From the NCBI GenBank assembly GCA_015662905.1, contig DQTE01000241.1, positions 1 to 33,375 of the forward strand: a stretch of 33,375 bases of DNA, read 5' to 3'. How positions within the stretch are numbered: position 1 is the first letter of the stretch; each line of letters opens with the position of its first letter. The translations under genes were made by a program, and so were the position numbers. This DNA is from Crocinitomix sp. (GTDB taxonomy: Bacteria; Bacteroidota; Bacteroidia; Flavobacteriales_D; Crocinitomicaceae). This document shows, piece by piece, positions 25,232 through 33,375 of the stretch. The notes under the pieces are model-generated. The model searched no databases, had not been told where the DNA came from, and was given only the letters and a program-made list of their open reading frames with translations.

Positions 25232-25601
25232 ATTTTCTGACTGCGATATGTTACAGCATGTTAACAATGCTGTTTATTTACAATACTTTGAAATCTCCAG
25301 AATAAATTTTTTTAAATCTGAAATACCCACTTGGGATTGGAAAAAAAAAGGGATTATTCTCTTGAAAAACACTGTTGAATATAAATTACCATTACTGCTG
25401 ACTGATGAATGTAGAATTGAAGTAAATTGTATTCATATTGGGAGTAAAAGTTTTACCCTAAACTATAATTTAAAGGTTGATGACAATATTAAATGTTATG
25501 GAGAATCCGTTCTGGTATGTTATGATTTTATAGAAAATAAAACTATACCTATTCCTGATGATTTAAACTCAGTACTAAAAAAACATTTGATTACTAAATA
25601 G
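25206..25601 (+). CDS. Hotdog-fold acyl-CoA thioesterase (4HBT/YbgC type)
   Basis: The 131-residue protein has the 4HBT signature near the N-terminus: FSDCDMLQHVNNAVYLQYFE, with the catalytic Asp at D12 or D14 and HVNNA at 18-22. It should hydrolyse acyl-CoA or a related thioester in the cytosol; chain length is not readable. The ATG at 25206 is preferred to the TTG at 25197, and overlaps the dehydratase gene by 26 bases. Its TAG overlaps the next gene's GTG by one base, so all three are coupled. An A9 run followed by GGG lies in it (WKKKGI). A thioesterase in a glycan operon hints at acylated sugars, but this is inference. Confidence 0.88.
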   Translation: MITTPIQIRFSDCDMLQHVNNAVYLQYFEISRINFFKSEIPTWDWKKKGIILLKNTVEYKLPLLLTDECRIEVNCIHIGSKSFTLNYNLKVDDNIKCYGESVLVCYDFIENKTIPIPDDLNSVLKKHLITK

Positions 25602-27124
25602 TGATTGATATTGTAAATATATCAGTACTTGTTGTTTTTGGGATATGTATGGCATTTATTTTTAGCTATAGCCTTATACAGTTAAATTTAATAATTAATT
25701 ACCTTAAAAGTAAAAAGCAACCTAAAAAAGAGGAGACTAAGTTAAACGATTTACCTCTGGTTACAGTTCAATTACCCATTTATAATGAATTATATGTGGT
25801 TGAACGTTTAATAGATAAAATTTGTGAATTTGATTACCCCAAAGATAAATTAGAAATTCAAATCCTAGATGATTCTGATGATGAAACCGTTGATATTATC
25901 AAACAAAAAGTTAAGTTTTATAAAAATTTAGACTTTGATATTAATCATATCCGGAGAACAGACAGAAAAGGGTATAAAGCAGGCGCATTAAAATATGGAA
26001 CATCATTGTGCAAAGGTGAGTTTATAGCTATTTTTGACGCCGACTTTTTGCCTCAATCTGACTTTTTATTTAAAACTTTACCATACTTCAATCTAAAACA
26101 TGTTGGTGTGGTTCAAACCCGTTGGGGATTTATCAATTCTAATTATTCAACATTAACAGCTTTACAAAGCTTTGCTTTAGATGCTCACTTTACTATTGAG
26201 CAGGTTGGAAGAAATTATTCTAATCATTTTATAAATTTTAATGGTACTGCAGGGGTATGGCGAAAAGCATGTATAGAAGACGCTGGAGGGTGGGAGGCTG
26301 ATACATTAACAGAAGATTTAGATTTAAGCTACCGGGCCCAATTAAAAGGGTGGAGGTTTATATATCTTGAAGACGTTGTCACACCTTCAGAGCTTCCCAT
26401 TGAAATGAACGCCCTAAAACAACAACAATTTAGATGGACCAAAGGAGCTGCTGAATGTACAGTGAAAAATTTAGTTAGAGTGTTAAACTCTAAGGCTATT
26501 GATGGTGTAAAACCTAAAACATCAACCAAAATACACGCTATTTTTCATTTAATGAATAGTTCAATTTTTCCAATCATTTTTTTAATGTCACTATTAACTT
26601 TACCTTTGATATTAATTAAACCATTGTATCCTGAATATTATTATCTTATTCAAATTCCAGGTTTTTTTATGATAAGTTGGTTGATACTTGCTGTATTTTA
26701 TTGGGTCTCTTACACTAAAAATAAAACAGGAAATTTTATTTCATTTTTAACTCATTTTATTGGGTTTTTATCTGTGTCTATGGGGTTATCATTGCATAAT
26801 TCTTTAGCGGTGTTCGAAGGCTATATAGGTAAAAAAACACCTTTTATACGCACACCTAAATTTAATATTGAAACAACTAAAAATTGGGCACAAAATAAAT
26901 ATATTGTAAAAAAAATTAATCCTTTAACAATTTTTGAAGGTGGTATGTTAATTTATTTGATGTACACACTTTATGTCGCAATAACTTATAGAGATTTCGG
27001 AATGATACCTATGTTATTATTCTTAATTTTTGGATACAGTTACGTGTTTTTTAATTCAATTATCCACCTTAACAAAATCAAAAGAAAGGCATCTTTTTAC
27101 AGTCTTAAAAAAATAGGTCAATAA
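25601..27124 (+). CDS. Processive family 2 glycosyltransferase, cellulose-synthase-like, GTG start
   Basis: The 507 residues have an N-terminal membrane helix (about 5-27), a cytosolic GT-A domain with LPIYNE, the nucleotide-sugar DDSDD (about 88), the metal-binding FDADF (about 145), the catalytic TEDLDLSYRA and the acceptor-end QQQFRW (about 274-279), then four C-terminal membrane helices. D, DxD, ED and QxxRW together define the processive cellulose/hyaluronan synthase-type GT2 group. Product cannot be assigned; PilZ and BcsB-like partners are absent, so cellulose is not supported. It follows the thioesterase with a one-base overlap. Confidence 0.92.
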   Translation: MIDIVNISVLVVFGICMAFIFSYSLIQLNLIINYLKSKKQPKKEETKLNDLPLVTVQLPIYNELYVVERLIDKICEFDYPKDKLEIQILDDSDDETVDIIKQKVKFYKNLDFDINHIRRTDRKGYKAGALKYGTSLCKGEFIAIFDADFLPQSDFLFKTLPYFNLKHVGVVQTRWGFINSNYSTLTALQSFALDAHFTIEQVGRNYSNHFINFNGTAGVWRKACIEDAGGWEADTLTEDLDLSYRAQLKGWRFIYLEDVVTPSELPIEMNALKQQQFRWTKGAAECTVKNLVRVLNSKAIDGVKPKTSTKIHAIFHLMNSSIFPIIFLMSLLTLPLILIKPLYPEYYYLIQIPGFFMISWLILAVFYWVSYTKNKTGNFISFLTHFIGFLSVSMGLSLHNSLAVFEGYIGKKTPFIRTPKFNIETTKNWAQNKYIVKKINPLTIFEGGMLIYLMYTLYVAITYRDFGMIPMLLFLIFGYSYVFFNSIIHLNKIKRKASFYSLKKIGQ

Positions 27125-27187
27125 ATATTTAACAAACCATAATAAACGGTTTATACAGATGTGTTTTATACGCTTTTACTATTCTTC

Positions 27188-28678
27188 TTAGTCCTTAATT
27201 AACTTAACAGAATAAATAGTTGAATTGTTAATTAGATTCACAATGTATAGTCCATTTGAAAAATCGCTAATATCAATTGAGGTTTTATTTTTAACGTTTG
27301 AGTTAAAGTAAACTGTTTGTCCATTAATGTCTGTAATTTTAATAATTGCAGTATCTGTTTGTTTAATATCAATGGTTATTGAGTTAGAAGATGGATTAGG
27401 GTAAATACTTAAAAAATTACTGTCATTTATTTCAGTTATTCCTATATTATCTGTCGTAACTTGATACATAATTGAATCCTCTGAACATTGATTGATAACA
27501 TGTAACCATACATCAAATGTGCTTATAGTGCTATATATATGTTGAGGTGTTAAATTGTTAGATTCTGTTTGACCATCACCAAAATCCCACCAAAGTGAGT
27601 CATAATTACTAACCGTTGCAACAAAATCTACCGTTGAATTAGTTTGATTAAAAGTAAAATCAGCATTGGCAGAATCTAATACAACAATAGGCGCGGTTAA
27701 GTTAATAATACAATAATTTGTGTTATAATCCCATATATCAATGGTGTCATTAAGAGAAATGGTATAATTTCCACCATTATCATACATATGGCAGGCAGAG
27801 GTTAAGCCTAAGTTAAAAGTATTATCTCCCCACACCCAATAAATAGATGATGTACTGTTTCCTGCATTGGCATTATACTGTAAATCAGAAAAAATAATTT
27901 GTTGTGAATAATTTACACATGCATCATTAATGTTTTCACAAATGGTATCACTTGTTAAAGTAAAACCATTATGTTGTTTGTATTTTACCAAGGGTGCAAT
28001 TAAGTAATCATAATCATAACTAAAATCTACTAACATATCGTACCAACCATAAAAAGATGGATAAGATGGATTGTCATACAAAGCGTAACTTAATCCTTCT
28101 CCATTTCCCTCATTAGTATTAGGGTCATTGGCTAAAATAATTAACGAATCATCTGTAGGGGTAAATACGGTTACAATATAATCACTAGTAACTGTTATGG
28201 CTTGGTCAAAAAAAGATTTAACTGATAAGTTGGGTAAAGCAGTGGTAAAACTATTGTGTTTAACATAAACAGTATCTCTTGCTAATTCAGTTCCAACATA
28301 ATTTACAGCATCATAATCATTCAGTGTAGTAATAACCATTAAAGAATCTACACTTGGATTATTTAAAATATAAGAATAAAACTCAACGCCACTTACCTCT
28401 ATAGGCTGAAGCGCGTTAAAACGTTGAGCTCTCCCTTTATAATGACCAGCCTCTGATGCATTCCCTACCCTAAGGTATTCTTGTCTTATGATTGACGTTT
28501 TATGTATGCCAATGTAATTATTGAAATAAGCACCACAAGAATCTCCCTGAGCTTTAAAATTTGTTTGCCAATCTGGCGATTGATTTATAGTAGTATAAGG
28601 AACAGGTGCTTCCGTTTGCGAAAAAGAGAAGGAAGATATACAACATATTATTCCTAAAATAATAAGTGTTTTTTTCAT
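27188..28678 (-). CDS. Secreted PKD protein with T9SS type A sorting domain
   Basis: The 496 residues have a signal peptide (MKKTLIILGIICCISSFSFS) and end in a type A T9SS sorting domain (about 420-496: SIYPNPSS, ITDINGQTV, ISDFSNGLYIVN, KLIKD), so the protein is exported across the outer membrane and processed at its C-terminus. The middle has two PKD-like units (WVWGDN...HMYDNGGNYT at about 265-300 and WWDFGDGQTE at about 365-375), and a 200-residue N-terminal region that I do not recognise but that looks like a carbohydrate- or protein-binding sandwich. No enzyme motif. It lies 54 bases downstream of the type B T9SS gene, and may be co-transcribed with it. Confidence 0.88.
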   Translation of the reverse strand: MKKTLIILGIICCISSFSFSQTEAPVPYTTINQSPDWQTNFKAQGDSCGAYFNNYIGIHKTSIIRQEYLRVGNASEAGHYKGRAQRFNALQPIEVSGVEFYSYILNNPSVDSLMVITTLNDYDAVNYVGTELARDTVYVKHNSFTTALPNLSVKSFFDQAITVTSDYIVTVFTPTDDSLIILANDPNTNEGNGEGLSYALYDNPSYPSFYGWYDMLVDFSYDYDYLIAPLVKYKQHNGFTLTSDTICENINDACVNYSQQIIFSDLQYNANAGNSTSSIYWVWGDNTFNLGLTSACHMYDNGGNYTISLNDTIDIWDYNTNYCIINLTAPIVVLDSANADFTFNQTNSTVDFVATVSNYDSLWWDFGDGQTESNNLTPQHIYSTISTFDVWLHVINQCSEDSIMYQVTTDNIGITEINDSNFLSIYPNPSSNSITIDIKQTDTAIIKITDINGQTVYFNSNVKNKTSIDISDFSNGLYIVNLINNSTIYSVKLIKD

Positions 28679-28732
28679 AGTTTTTAATTATTTCTTTAAA
28701 TAGACATTAAAAGTTTAAAATGGTTGTAATAA

Positions 28733-31700
28733 TCATTTAATAATTGTTACGTTGCCAGATATGTTAATTTTTTCCCCAACTACGGTTTCCCCAACTAGGG
28801 TATAAACAAAAGTTTGCTCTGCTAATGGATTACCTTTAAAAGTCCCGTCCCAATAGTCTTTTTGATCAACTGATTCAAAAATCAATTTACCCCAACGGTC
28901 GTAAATTTTAATATTGTAATTAAATAGTCTAGGCCCTTTAATTTCCAAGTAATCATTTTGTCCGTCTCCATTTGGTGAAAAAATGTTAGGAACAAATACC
29001 TCTTGATACCCCGATATACTAACTAAAACTGTGTCTGAATTTTGACATTGATTAGCATCTATAATTGTAACAATATATGTAGTAGTTTCGGTTGGAACAA
29101 CATACACATCAGAGCAATTATCTGTTATACATTCATTTGGCTCTGGCGACCATTGATAAGTGAGTGCACCATAACCAGTTGCAGATGACCATAATTCAAC
29201 TTCTCCACCAATTCCTATTACAGTATCATTTCCTGCTATAACAGATGGTAAATCGAGTACAATTACTTTTACACTATCTGTAGCTATTCCACAAAGAGGA
29301 TTGTTAGCAATGATAGTAAAGTAAGTTGTATTATTTGTACTTAACCAAGATGATTCTGTTGTATCACCATTTTCCCAAAGTAAACTAAAACCATTGTTTG
29401 AAGCAGTAACAAGAATAGAGTCATTTCTACATATATTGACAGAATCTGGTACATCTACTGTTGGTAAAATATTAACTGTAACATCAACAGATGAAATAGG
29501 GCTTGTACAGCCATTTAAAGTTTCTGTTGCAGAAATCGTCTGATTTCCTAATGAAATATCTGGAGTGAAAGTTGTAATATTATTAGCTAATGTTCCACTT
29601 GAATTAAACCAATCTATAGTTCCTCCCATTGTAGGAGTTGCAGTTAAATTACTAGGTGTATCACCTTCGCAGTATGTTAAATTACCAGTAATTAAAGGTG
29701 CTGTTGGTGTTGGGTTAGTGGTTACGCAAATTTCAGTATACGGCCCTGTGCAACCATTTGCTGTTTCAACCACGTAATAGCAAGTTGTACCTAAATTTAA
29801 GGTGGGTGTATATTGTAATAGTGTTGAAATGTTTGGTGGTGTTAGACTGGAGTTGTTGTACCAAGTAGCTGTTCCGTTTAAACTCATTTCTGCTGTAAGG
29901 GATGAAGGTGTATCATTCTCGCAATACGTTGTTTGTCCTGTAACTAAAGGCGCGGGAGGAATAGGGTTGACTGTGATTACAACATTATCTACCGGTCCAG
30001 CACAACCTAAAACGCCTTCAATTTCTTGTGCATAATAAATTGTTGTTCCTATAATTGATGGTGGGTTGTAAGTATTTCCAGTACCAACAAGATTAGTTAA
30101 TCCTGCGTCATTGTACCAGTTTACAGTTCCACCATTTGATGAAGTTACTGTTAGAGGGGTTATCACATCTCCATCACACACCGATTGACTTGAAGCTATG
30201 GTAACTGTAGGAGGGATAATAACATTTACAGTTGCAGTACCAGATACAGTTCCTGAACAGCCATCTCCTGTCATTGAATTTAAAGTGTAATTACCATTTA
30301 AACCTGCTTGAAATGTAAAAGGTGTACTTGTAATACCAGTAAATGTTTGAGTTCCTCCACCCGGCTCATTGACAACAACATCATAAGGTGGAGTTCCAGT
30401 AAAGTTAATGGTTAAAGCATCAGTGTTTCCCTGACAAACTGTTATATTACCACTAATTGTTGCACTTGCAGGAGGTGAAGTGGTTATTGTTATGCTCTCG
30501 GGTATTGTACAACCAGTATTAGGGTCTGTTACCTGAACCGTAAAAGTGGTGGTGTTTGGAACTGTAGCCGTAGGCGATTCTATTGTTGAATTATCTAATA
30601 AACTGGCGTTGTCCCAACTGTAAGTATAATTAGGGAAAACAATGCCACAGTTAACTGTAAAAGTTGAGGTGGCGCCTTCGTAAAAAGTAGAGGCTCCAGC
30701 AGCAGCACTTGCAACAACATTGTTACTGGCATCAACCAGCTCATAAGCACATTCACCGGGGAATAACACAGGATCATTTCCCCCAGCACCATTCAATGGT
30801 CCGTGAACTACAACATCTACGGTTGAATTTTGGTTAAAACACAAATCATAGGTTTCAGTAATGTTGGTAGTTATTTGAGGATACATAGTGAACGTACCAA
30901 TAGAAATACCATTTTCAAAAACTTCAACATAATTATCATACCAACCAGATTTCCACAGATTGGTTAATTTTAATGTGTAACAGCATGTATTACTTGAAAA
31001 AGGGGAAGCATTAGCATGTAAAATTGTAGAACTATTTGGACAAATAGTATTATCATCAGCAGTTACATTTAGATTAAATCCTATCCCTATCTCAAATGTT
31101 TGGGTTGAAGTACAACTATTGATATCTGTTATTGTTAAATCAACTTGATGATTACCACCTGTAGCAAATGTAAATGATGGATTTTGTAATGATGAACTAC
31201 CTGCTCCATTATCAAAATCCCAGTTGTAACTAACAATGTTATAAAATGAAATTTCCGAACCAAAAAAGTCAACTGTAGGAGAGGTACAGCTAGCTGAGGT
31301 AACGGTATAAGTCATTGTAGGTTCTAAAGCCATACAAACTGTTTGATTAGGTGTTGCAGGTAAAACTCCTGTACTTCCTGTCCAACCCCAAGTTACTATA
31401 GGGTTACCGCCAAACTGATTAGTAATAATATCACCTACGTTTTGAGGTCCACCAAAAGAGCTAACACCATCTAACAAAACATCAAAGGTTTGCATTGAGG
31501 GGTTCCATATTATTTCTACTAAATGGTCATTGCAATCTTCTACGTTTGAATAAGAAGGATTAATGTTGTATAGTGTGCCAACACCTAGTAAATTATTGCT
31601 ACTTAAATGGTCTAAACTTCCATTAGCTTGAATTGTAATGTGGTCCACCCCATTGTCACCAAATAAGTTCTCATTTGATGCTTGATTGTCTCTTGTGTCA

Positions 31701-32023
31701 AATTCTATAGCTATTGAATTGTTTATTCCCTCATAACCTATGCCAGCTCCACTGTTACCCAAAGTCCAAGGGCCTGTTTGAAGCACAAAAGCCATACCTT
31801 CTCCACCGTTGTTGTCGCAACCAAAATTTACCGTAAAGTAAAAATCAAAAGGGTTGTTTAAGTCTATAGTAGTGCCATTATGAATACCTCCTACTTGATT
31901 GGTGTTATTATTGGTTAGAGCGTAACAACCACAAGAAAGATTAGATGTAGTACCATCTAATACAATTTGTCCTTTTGAAATAAAAGGAACGACCAGAAAT
32001 ATTAATAATATTTTTTTTAGCAT
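28733..32023 (-). CDS. Large lectin/PKD/Ig-like adhesin with T9SS type B sorting domain
   Basis: The 1096 residues begin with a signal peptide (cut near ISKG). An L-type (legume-like) lectin domain follows (about 20-240: GGEGMAFVLQ, IAIEFDTRDN, DHITIQ, VEIIWNP, with the typical D/N metal-site residues), then a PKD domain (SYNWDFDNG, about 265-310) and several Ig-like repeats of about 85 residues, seen as recurring CE(G/N)DTPS-L and YYVVE / CTGP motifs. It ends in a gliding-motility-type B sorting domain (about 1010-1096: NIFSPNGDGQND, YDRWGKLIFES, DYWDGT). This is a surface-attached or secreted adhesin-like cargo of the type 9 system. A sugar-binding role is inference from the lectin fold. 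Confidence 0.9.
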   Translation of the reverse strand: MLKKILLIFLVVPFISKGQIVLDGTTSNLSCGCYALTNNNTNQVGGIHNGTTIDLNNPFDFYFTVNFGCDNNGGEGMAFVLQTGPWTLGNSGAGIGYEGINNSIAIEFDTRDNQASNENLFGDNGVDHITIQANGSLDHLSSNNLLGVGTLYNINPSYSNVEDCNDHLVEIIWNPSMQTFDVLLDGVSSFGGPQNVGDIITNQFGGNPIVTWGWTGSTGVLPATPNQTVCMALEPTMTYTVTSASCTSPTVDFFGSEISFYNIVSYNWDFDNGAGSSSLQNPSFTFATGGNHQVDLTITDINSCTSTQTFEIGIGFNLNVTADDNTICPNSSTILHANASPFSSNTCCYTLKLTNLWKSGWYDNYVEVFENGISIGTFTMYPQITTNITETYDLCFNQNSTVDVVVHGPLNGAGGNDPVLFPGECAYELVDASNNVVASAAAGASTFYEGATSTFTVNCGIVFPNYTYSWDNASLLDNSTIESPTATVPNTTTFTVQVTDPNTGCTIPESITITTSPPASATISGNITVCQGNTDALTINFTGTPPYDVVVNEPGGGTQTFTGITSTPFTFQAGLNGNYTLNSMTGDGCSGTVSGTATVNVIIPPTVTIASSQSVCDGDVITPLTVTSSNGGTVNWYNDAGLTNLVGTGNTYNPPSIIGTTIYYAQEIEGVLGCAGPVDNVVITVNPIPPAPLVTGQTTYCENDTPSSLTAEMSLNGTATWYNNSSLTPPNISTLLQYTPTLNLGTTCYYVVETANGCTGPYTEICVTTNPTPTAPLITGNLTYCEGDTPSNLTATPTMGGTIDWFNSSGTLANNITTFTPDISLGNQTISATETLNGCTSPISSVDVTVNILPTVDVPDSVNICRNDSILVTASNNGFSLLWENGDTTESSWLSTNNTTYFTIIANNPLCGIATDSVKVIVLDLPSVIAGNDTVIGIGGEVELWSSATGYGALTYQWSPEPNECITDNCSDVYVVPTETTTYIVTIIDANQCQNSDTVLVSISGYQEVFVPNIFSPNGDGQNDYLEIKGPRLFNYNIKIYDRWGKLIFESVDQKDYWDGTFKGNPLAEQTFVYTLVGETVVGEKINISGNVTIIK

Positions 32024-32088
32024 TATATAATCTTAAACGTATTTCAAATAAATAAGTTGGTTTTACGTTAAGTTTTTTTAAAATGTTT

Positions 32089-32096
32089 TAACTTTG
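32089..32096 (+). promoter_or_regulatory. Predicted -7 element of the ArsC-like gene (TAACTTTG)
   Basis: TAACTTTG, a TAnnTTTG match, lies 25 bases upstream of the ATG at 32122. No -33 TTG at ideal spacing. Confidence 0.5.
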
Positions 32097-32121
32097 GGTA
32101 AAATTACAAAATAAATTTGAA

Positions 32122-32460
32122 ATGAAAATATATCATAACCCAAGATGTTCCAAAAGTAGAAATACCCTAAACATTATAACCGAAAAAGGTAAAAATGTTA
32201 CTGTGGTTCAATACTTGAAAACACCACCGTCTAATGAAGAGTTAAGGGAACTACTTAAAAAATTAAACTTGCCTGCTAAAGATATTGTTAGAAAAGGAGA
32301 GCAAGAATATAAAGAATACTACAAAGGAAAAGAATTATCAGAAGAGGAATGGATTGATGCTATGGTAAAATATCCCAAGTTAATTGAAAGACCTATTGTA
32401 GTTAATGGTGATAAAGCTGTAATTGGACGACCACCAGAAAAGGTATTGGAGATATTATAA
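32122..32460 (+). CDS. arsC: Arsenate reductase family protein (glutaredoxin-coupled ArsC)
   Basis: The 112 residues match ArsC/Spx-like thioredoxin-fold reductases. Cys9 in HNPRCSKSRNTL is the catalytic cysteine, and the three arginines of the E. coli ArsC arsenate pocket have counterparts here: R57 in IVRKGE, R90 in IERPIVV and R103 in IGRPPE. It would reduce arsenate to arsenite using glutathione and glutaredoxin. No arsR, arsB or acr3 is adjacent, so this is a stand-alone gene whose physiological role may differ from arsenic resistance. A strong terminator follows the stop. Length is slightly short of E. coli ArsC (141 aa) but typical of the ArsC family in Bacteroidota. Confidence 0.9.
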   Translation: MKIYHNPRCSKSRNTLNIITEKGKNVTVVQYLKTPPSNEELRELLKKLNLPAKDIVRKGEQEYKEYYKGKELSEEEWIDAMVKYPKLIERPIVVNGDKAVIGRPPEKVLEIL

Positions 32461-32463
32461 AAT

Positions 32464-32497
32464 AAAAAAACTGTCTTAAATTTAAGACAGTTTTTTT
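32464..32497. terminator. Strong bidirectional terminator after arsC
   Basis: A perfect 34-bp palindrome with A7 and T7 at its two ends (AAAAAAACTGTCTTAAA / TTTAAGACAGTTTTTTT) starts 3 bases past the arsC stop. It works for arsC and could also end the minus-strand gene that finishes at 32587. Confidence 0.85.
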
Positions 32498-32586
32498 ATG
32501 TTTTATTTCGTTGTTAACTATTTAAAATTTGTACTTGCTTAAAGCTGGTAGTCTTTTGTTTTTATCGGATACCAATTTTTTAAGTC

Positions 32587-33375
32587 TTATTTTAAATATA
32601 ATTTTCTATTATAAACATTGTTGTTAATGAATAAAGATACAAAATAAATACCTTCATTGGTCAAATTTTCAAGCGGAATACTCTCCGTATGTAACCCAAA
32701 TCCTTTTTGACCTATATGGGTTGATTGAATCAATCTACCAGATAAATCTGAGACATTAACCTGAATTCTAGCTTTTGAATTTAAAGTATATTTAATATTG
32801 ATTTCGTTTGCAGATTCATTAAAAAACATTTTTATTTTTTTGTTTTGTTTTTCATATTCGGTTATTCCATTTGTAATATCTGAGGTTATAATATGTTGAC
32901 CTAAATATATAGTGTCTCCAGAATTACTACCACTATTGTCACTCTTATTAAAAGTATAATAAACTGTTAAGTCTCCCATATTTGTGCTTGGAGCAGTCCA
33001 AGTAAAAGTCCAAAATCCACTTTTAGAACTATGTCTTATATATTCTTTACCACTTTGAGAAGCAACTGAAGTGTTAGTTCCTGCGGTGAAACTTCCCGCC
33101 ATATTATCATTAGCATCTAGCACAGTCATTTCAAAACCGTTATTAGCACTTCCCAACATACCAATTTCAAAATTATAGGTGGTACCTACAATATAGCTAC
33201 TTGTAGCAAGAAAATCAACATTTCCAGCAGCAGATTGAGTATTGCCACTATGACATTGTGTACAATTTCCTTCTCCAGGAGCCCCTGTTAAACCTAAATT
33301 AGGGTTTGAAGAAAAATTAATAGCTTCAATACCATCTTTGTGGTATTTTTCAATTGTTGCATCAGAGTTTGATAA
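32587..33375 (-). CDS. T9SS cargo protein with choice-of-anchor V/CxxCH domain, 5' end outside the window
   Basis: The ORF track starts this at an internal ATG (33159), but the frame is open to the right edge, giving 262 codons with no start in the window. The extra 72 codons contain NLGLTGAPGEGNCTQCHSGN, the start of a choice-of-anchor V type domain with a CxxCH motif that could hold a c-type heme. After a beta-rich domain comes a type A T9SS sorting domain (residues FNESANEINI onwards, VSDLSGRLI, LTNEGIYFVS, KLYLK), so the product is exported across the outer membrane. Its upstream part and promoter lie beyond 33375. Heme attachment is inference; the CxxCH is seen. Confidence 0.85.
   Translation of the reverse strand, partial: LSNSDATIEKYHKDGIEAINFSSNPNLGLTGAPGEGNCTQCHSGNTQSAAGNVDFLATSSYIVGTTYNFEIGMLGSANNGFEMTVLDANDNMAGSFTAGTNTSVASQSGKEYIRHSSKSGFWTFTWTAPSTNMGDLTVYYTFNKSDNSGSNSGDTIYLGQHIITSDITNGITEYEKQNKKIKMFFNESANEINIKYTLNSKARIQVNVSDLSGRLIQSTHIGQKGFGLHTESIPLENLTNEGIYFVSLFINNNVYNRKLYLK

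Noticed and set aside
25601-27124. GT2 as a cellulose synthase
   Set aside because: The D, DxD, ED and QxxRW motifs are shared by many processive GT2 enzymes, and no PilZ domain or bcs genes accompany it.
32122-32460. ArsC as part of an arsenic-resistance island
   Set aside because: No arsR, arsB, acr3 or arsA nearby; flanked by T9SS cargo genes.
1-33375. CRISPR array, tRNA or rRNA, insertion sequence, prophage
   Set aside because: No regularly spaced direct repeats, no tRNA-like cloverleaf noticed, no transposase or integrase motif, and no compositional break between genes.

Overview
The window is about 33 kb of AT-rich chromosomal DNA from a member of the Bacteroidota, most likely a gliding or formerly gliding Flavobacteriales species. 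The grounds are gldF/gldG, three T9SS sorting domains (two type A, one type B 'gliding motility' type), a PD40/TPR outer-membrane-type protein, and repeated TAnnTTTG -7 promoter elements in place of E. coli-type -10 boxes. GTG and TTG starts are common. There is no rRNA, no tRNA that I can recognise, no CRISPR array, no insertion sequence and no prophage. Assignments come from reading motifs; no database search was run.

Layout. 1-9.4 kb: trxB (-); a DEAH helicase (+); a DnaQ-type exonuclease and a Kv-type channel with a Cys4 tail (- operon); then a tight + operon gldF-gldG-DUF4340 protein-cysteine desulfurase-small Cys-rich lipoprotein. 9.4-18.4 kb: a RhlE-like RNA helicase (-); an orphan lipoprotein (+); a membrane-anchored VWA protein (-), whose stop directly abuts the lipoprotein's; an EI24/CysZ-like membrane protein (+) carrying a G9 tract; and a two-gene cell-envelope module of a TPR/PD40 protein followed by a beta-barrel/TSP3/multi-SPOR protein. 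18.5-27.1 kb: a methyltransferase (-); mpl and an FkbM methyltransferase (+); an SPFH protein (-) with the best promoter in the window; a small zinc-finger-like membrane protein that looks frameshifted; and a surface-polysaccharide operon (4,6-dehydratase, hotdog thioesterase, processive GT2). 27.2-33.4 kb: two secreted adhesin-like T9SS cargo proteins (-), an ArsC-family reductase (+) with a strong terminator, and the 3' part of a third T9SS cargo (choice-of-anchor V type with CxxCH) running off the right edge.

How the parts relate. Much of the window serves the cell envelope: a gliding-type ABC transporter, peptidoglycan recycling (Mpl), glycan synthesis, an outer-membrane/peptidoglycan-binding pair and T9SS-exported surface proteins. 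The rest is housekeeping (thioredoxin reductase, helicases, cysteine desulfurase). The observations I would follow first are the G9 tract inside the EI24-like gene, where gain or loss of one G gives a stop within a few codons; the PD40 plus multi-SPOR pair as a possible split version of a PorE-like anchor; and the 4-bp AAGC duplication that appears to cut a 33-codon tail off the 22.7 kb gene. I did not find a system that I can defend as wholly new.
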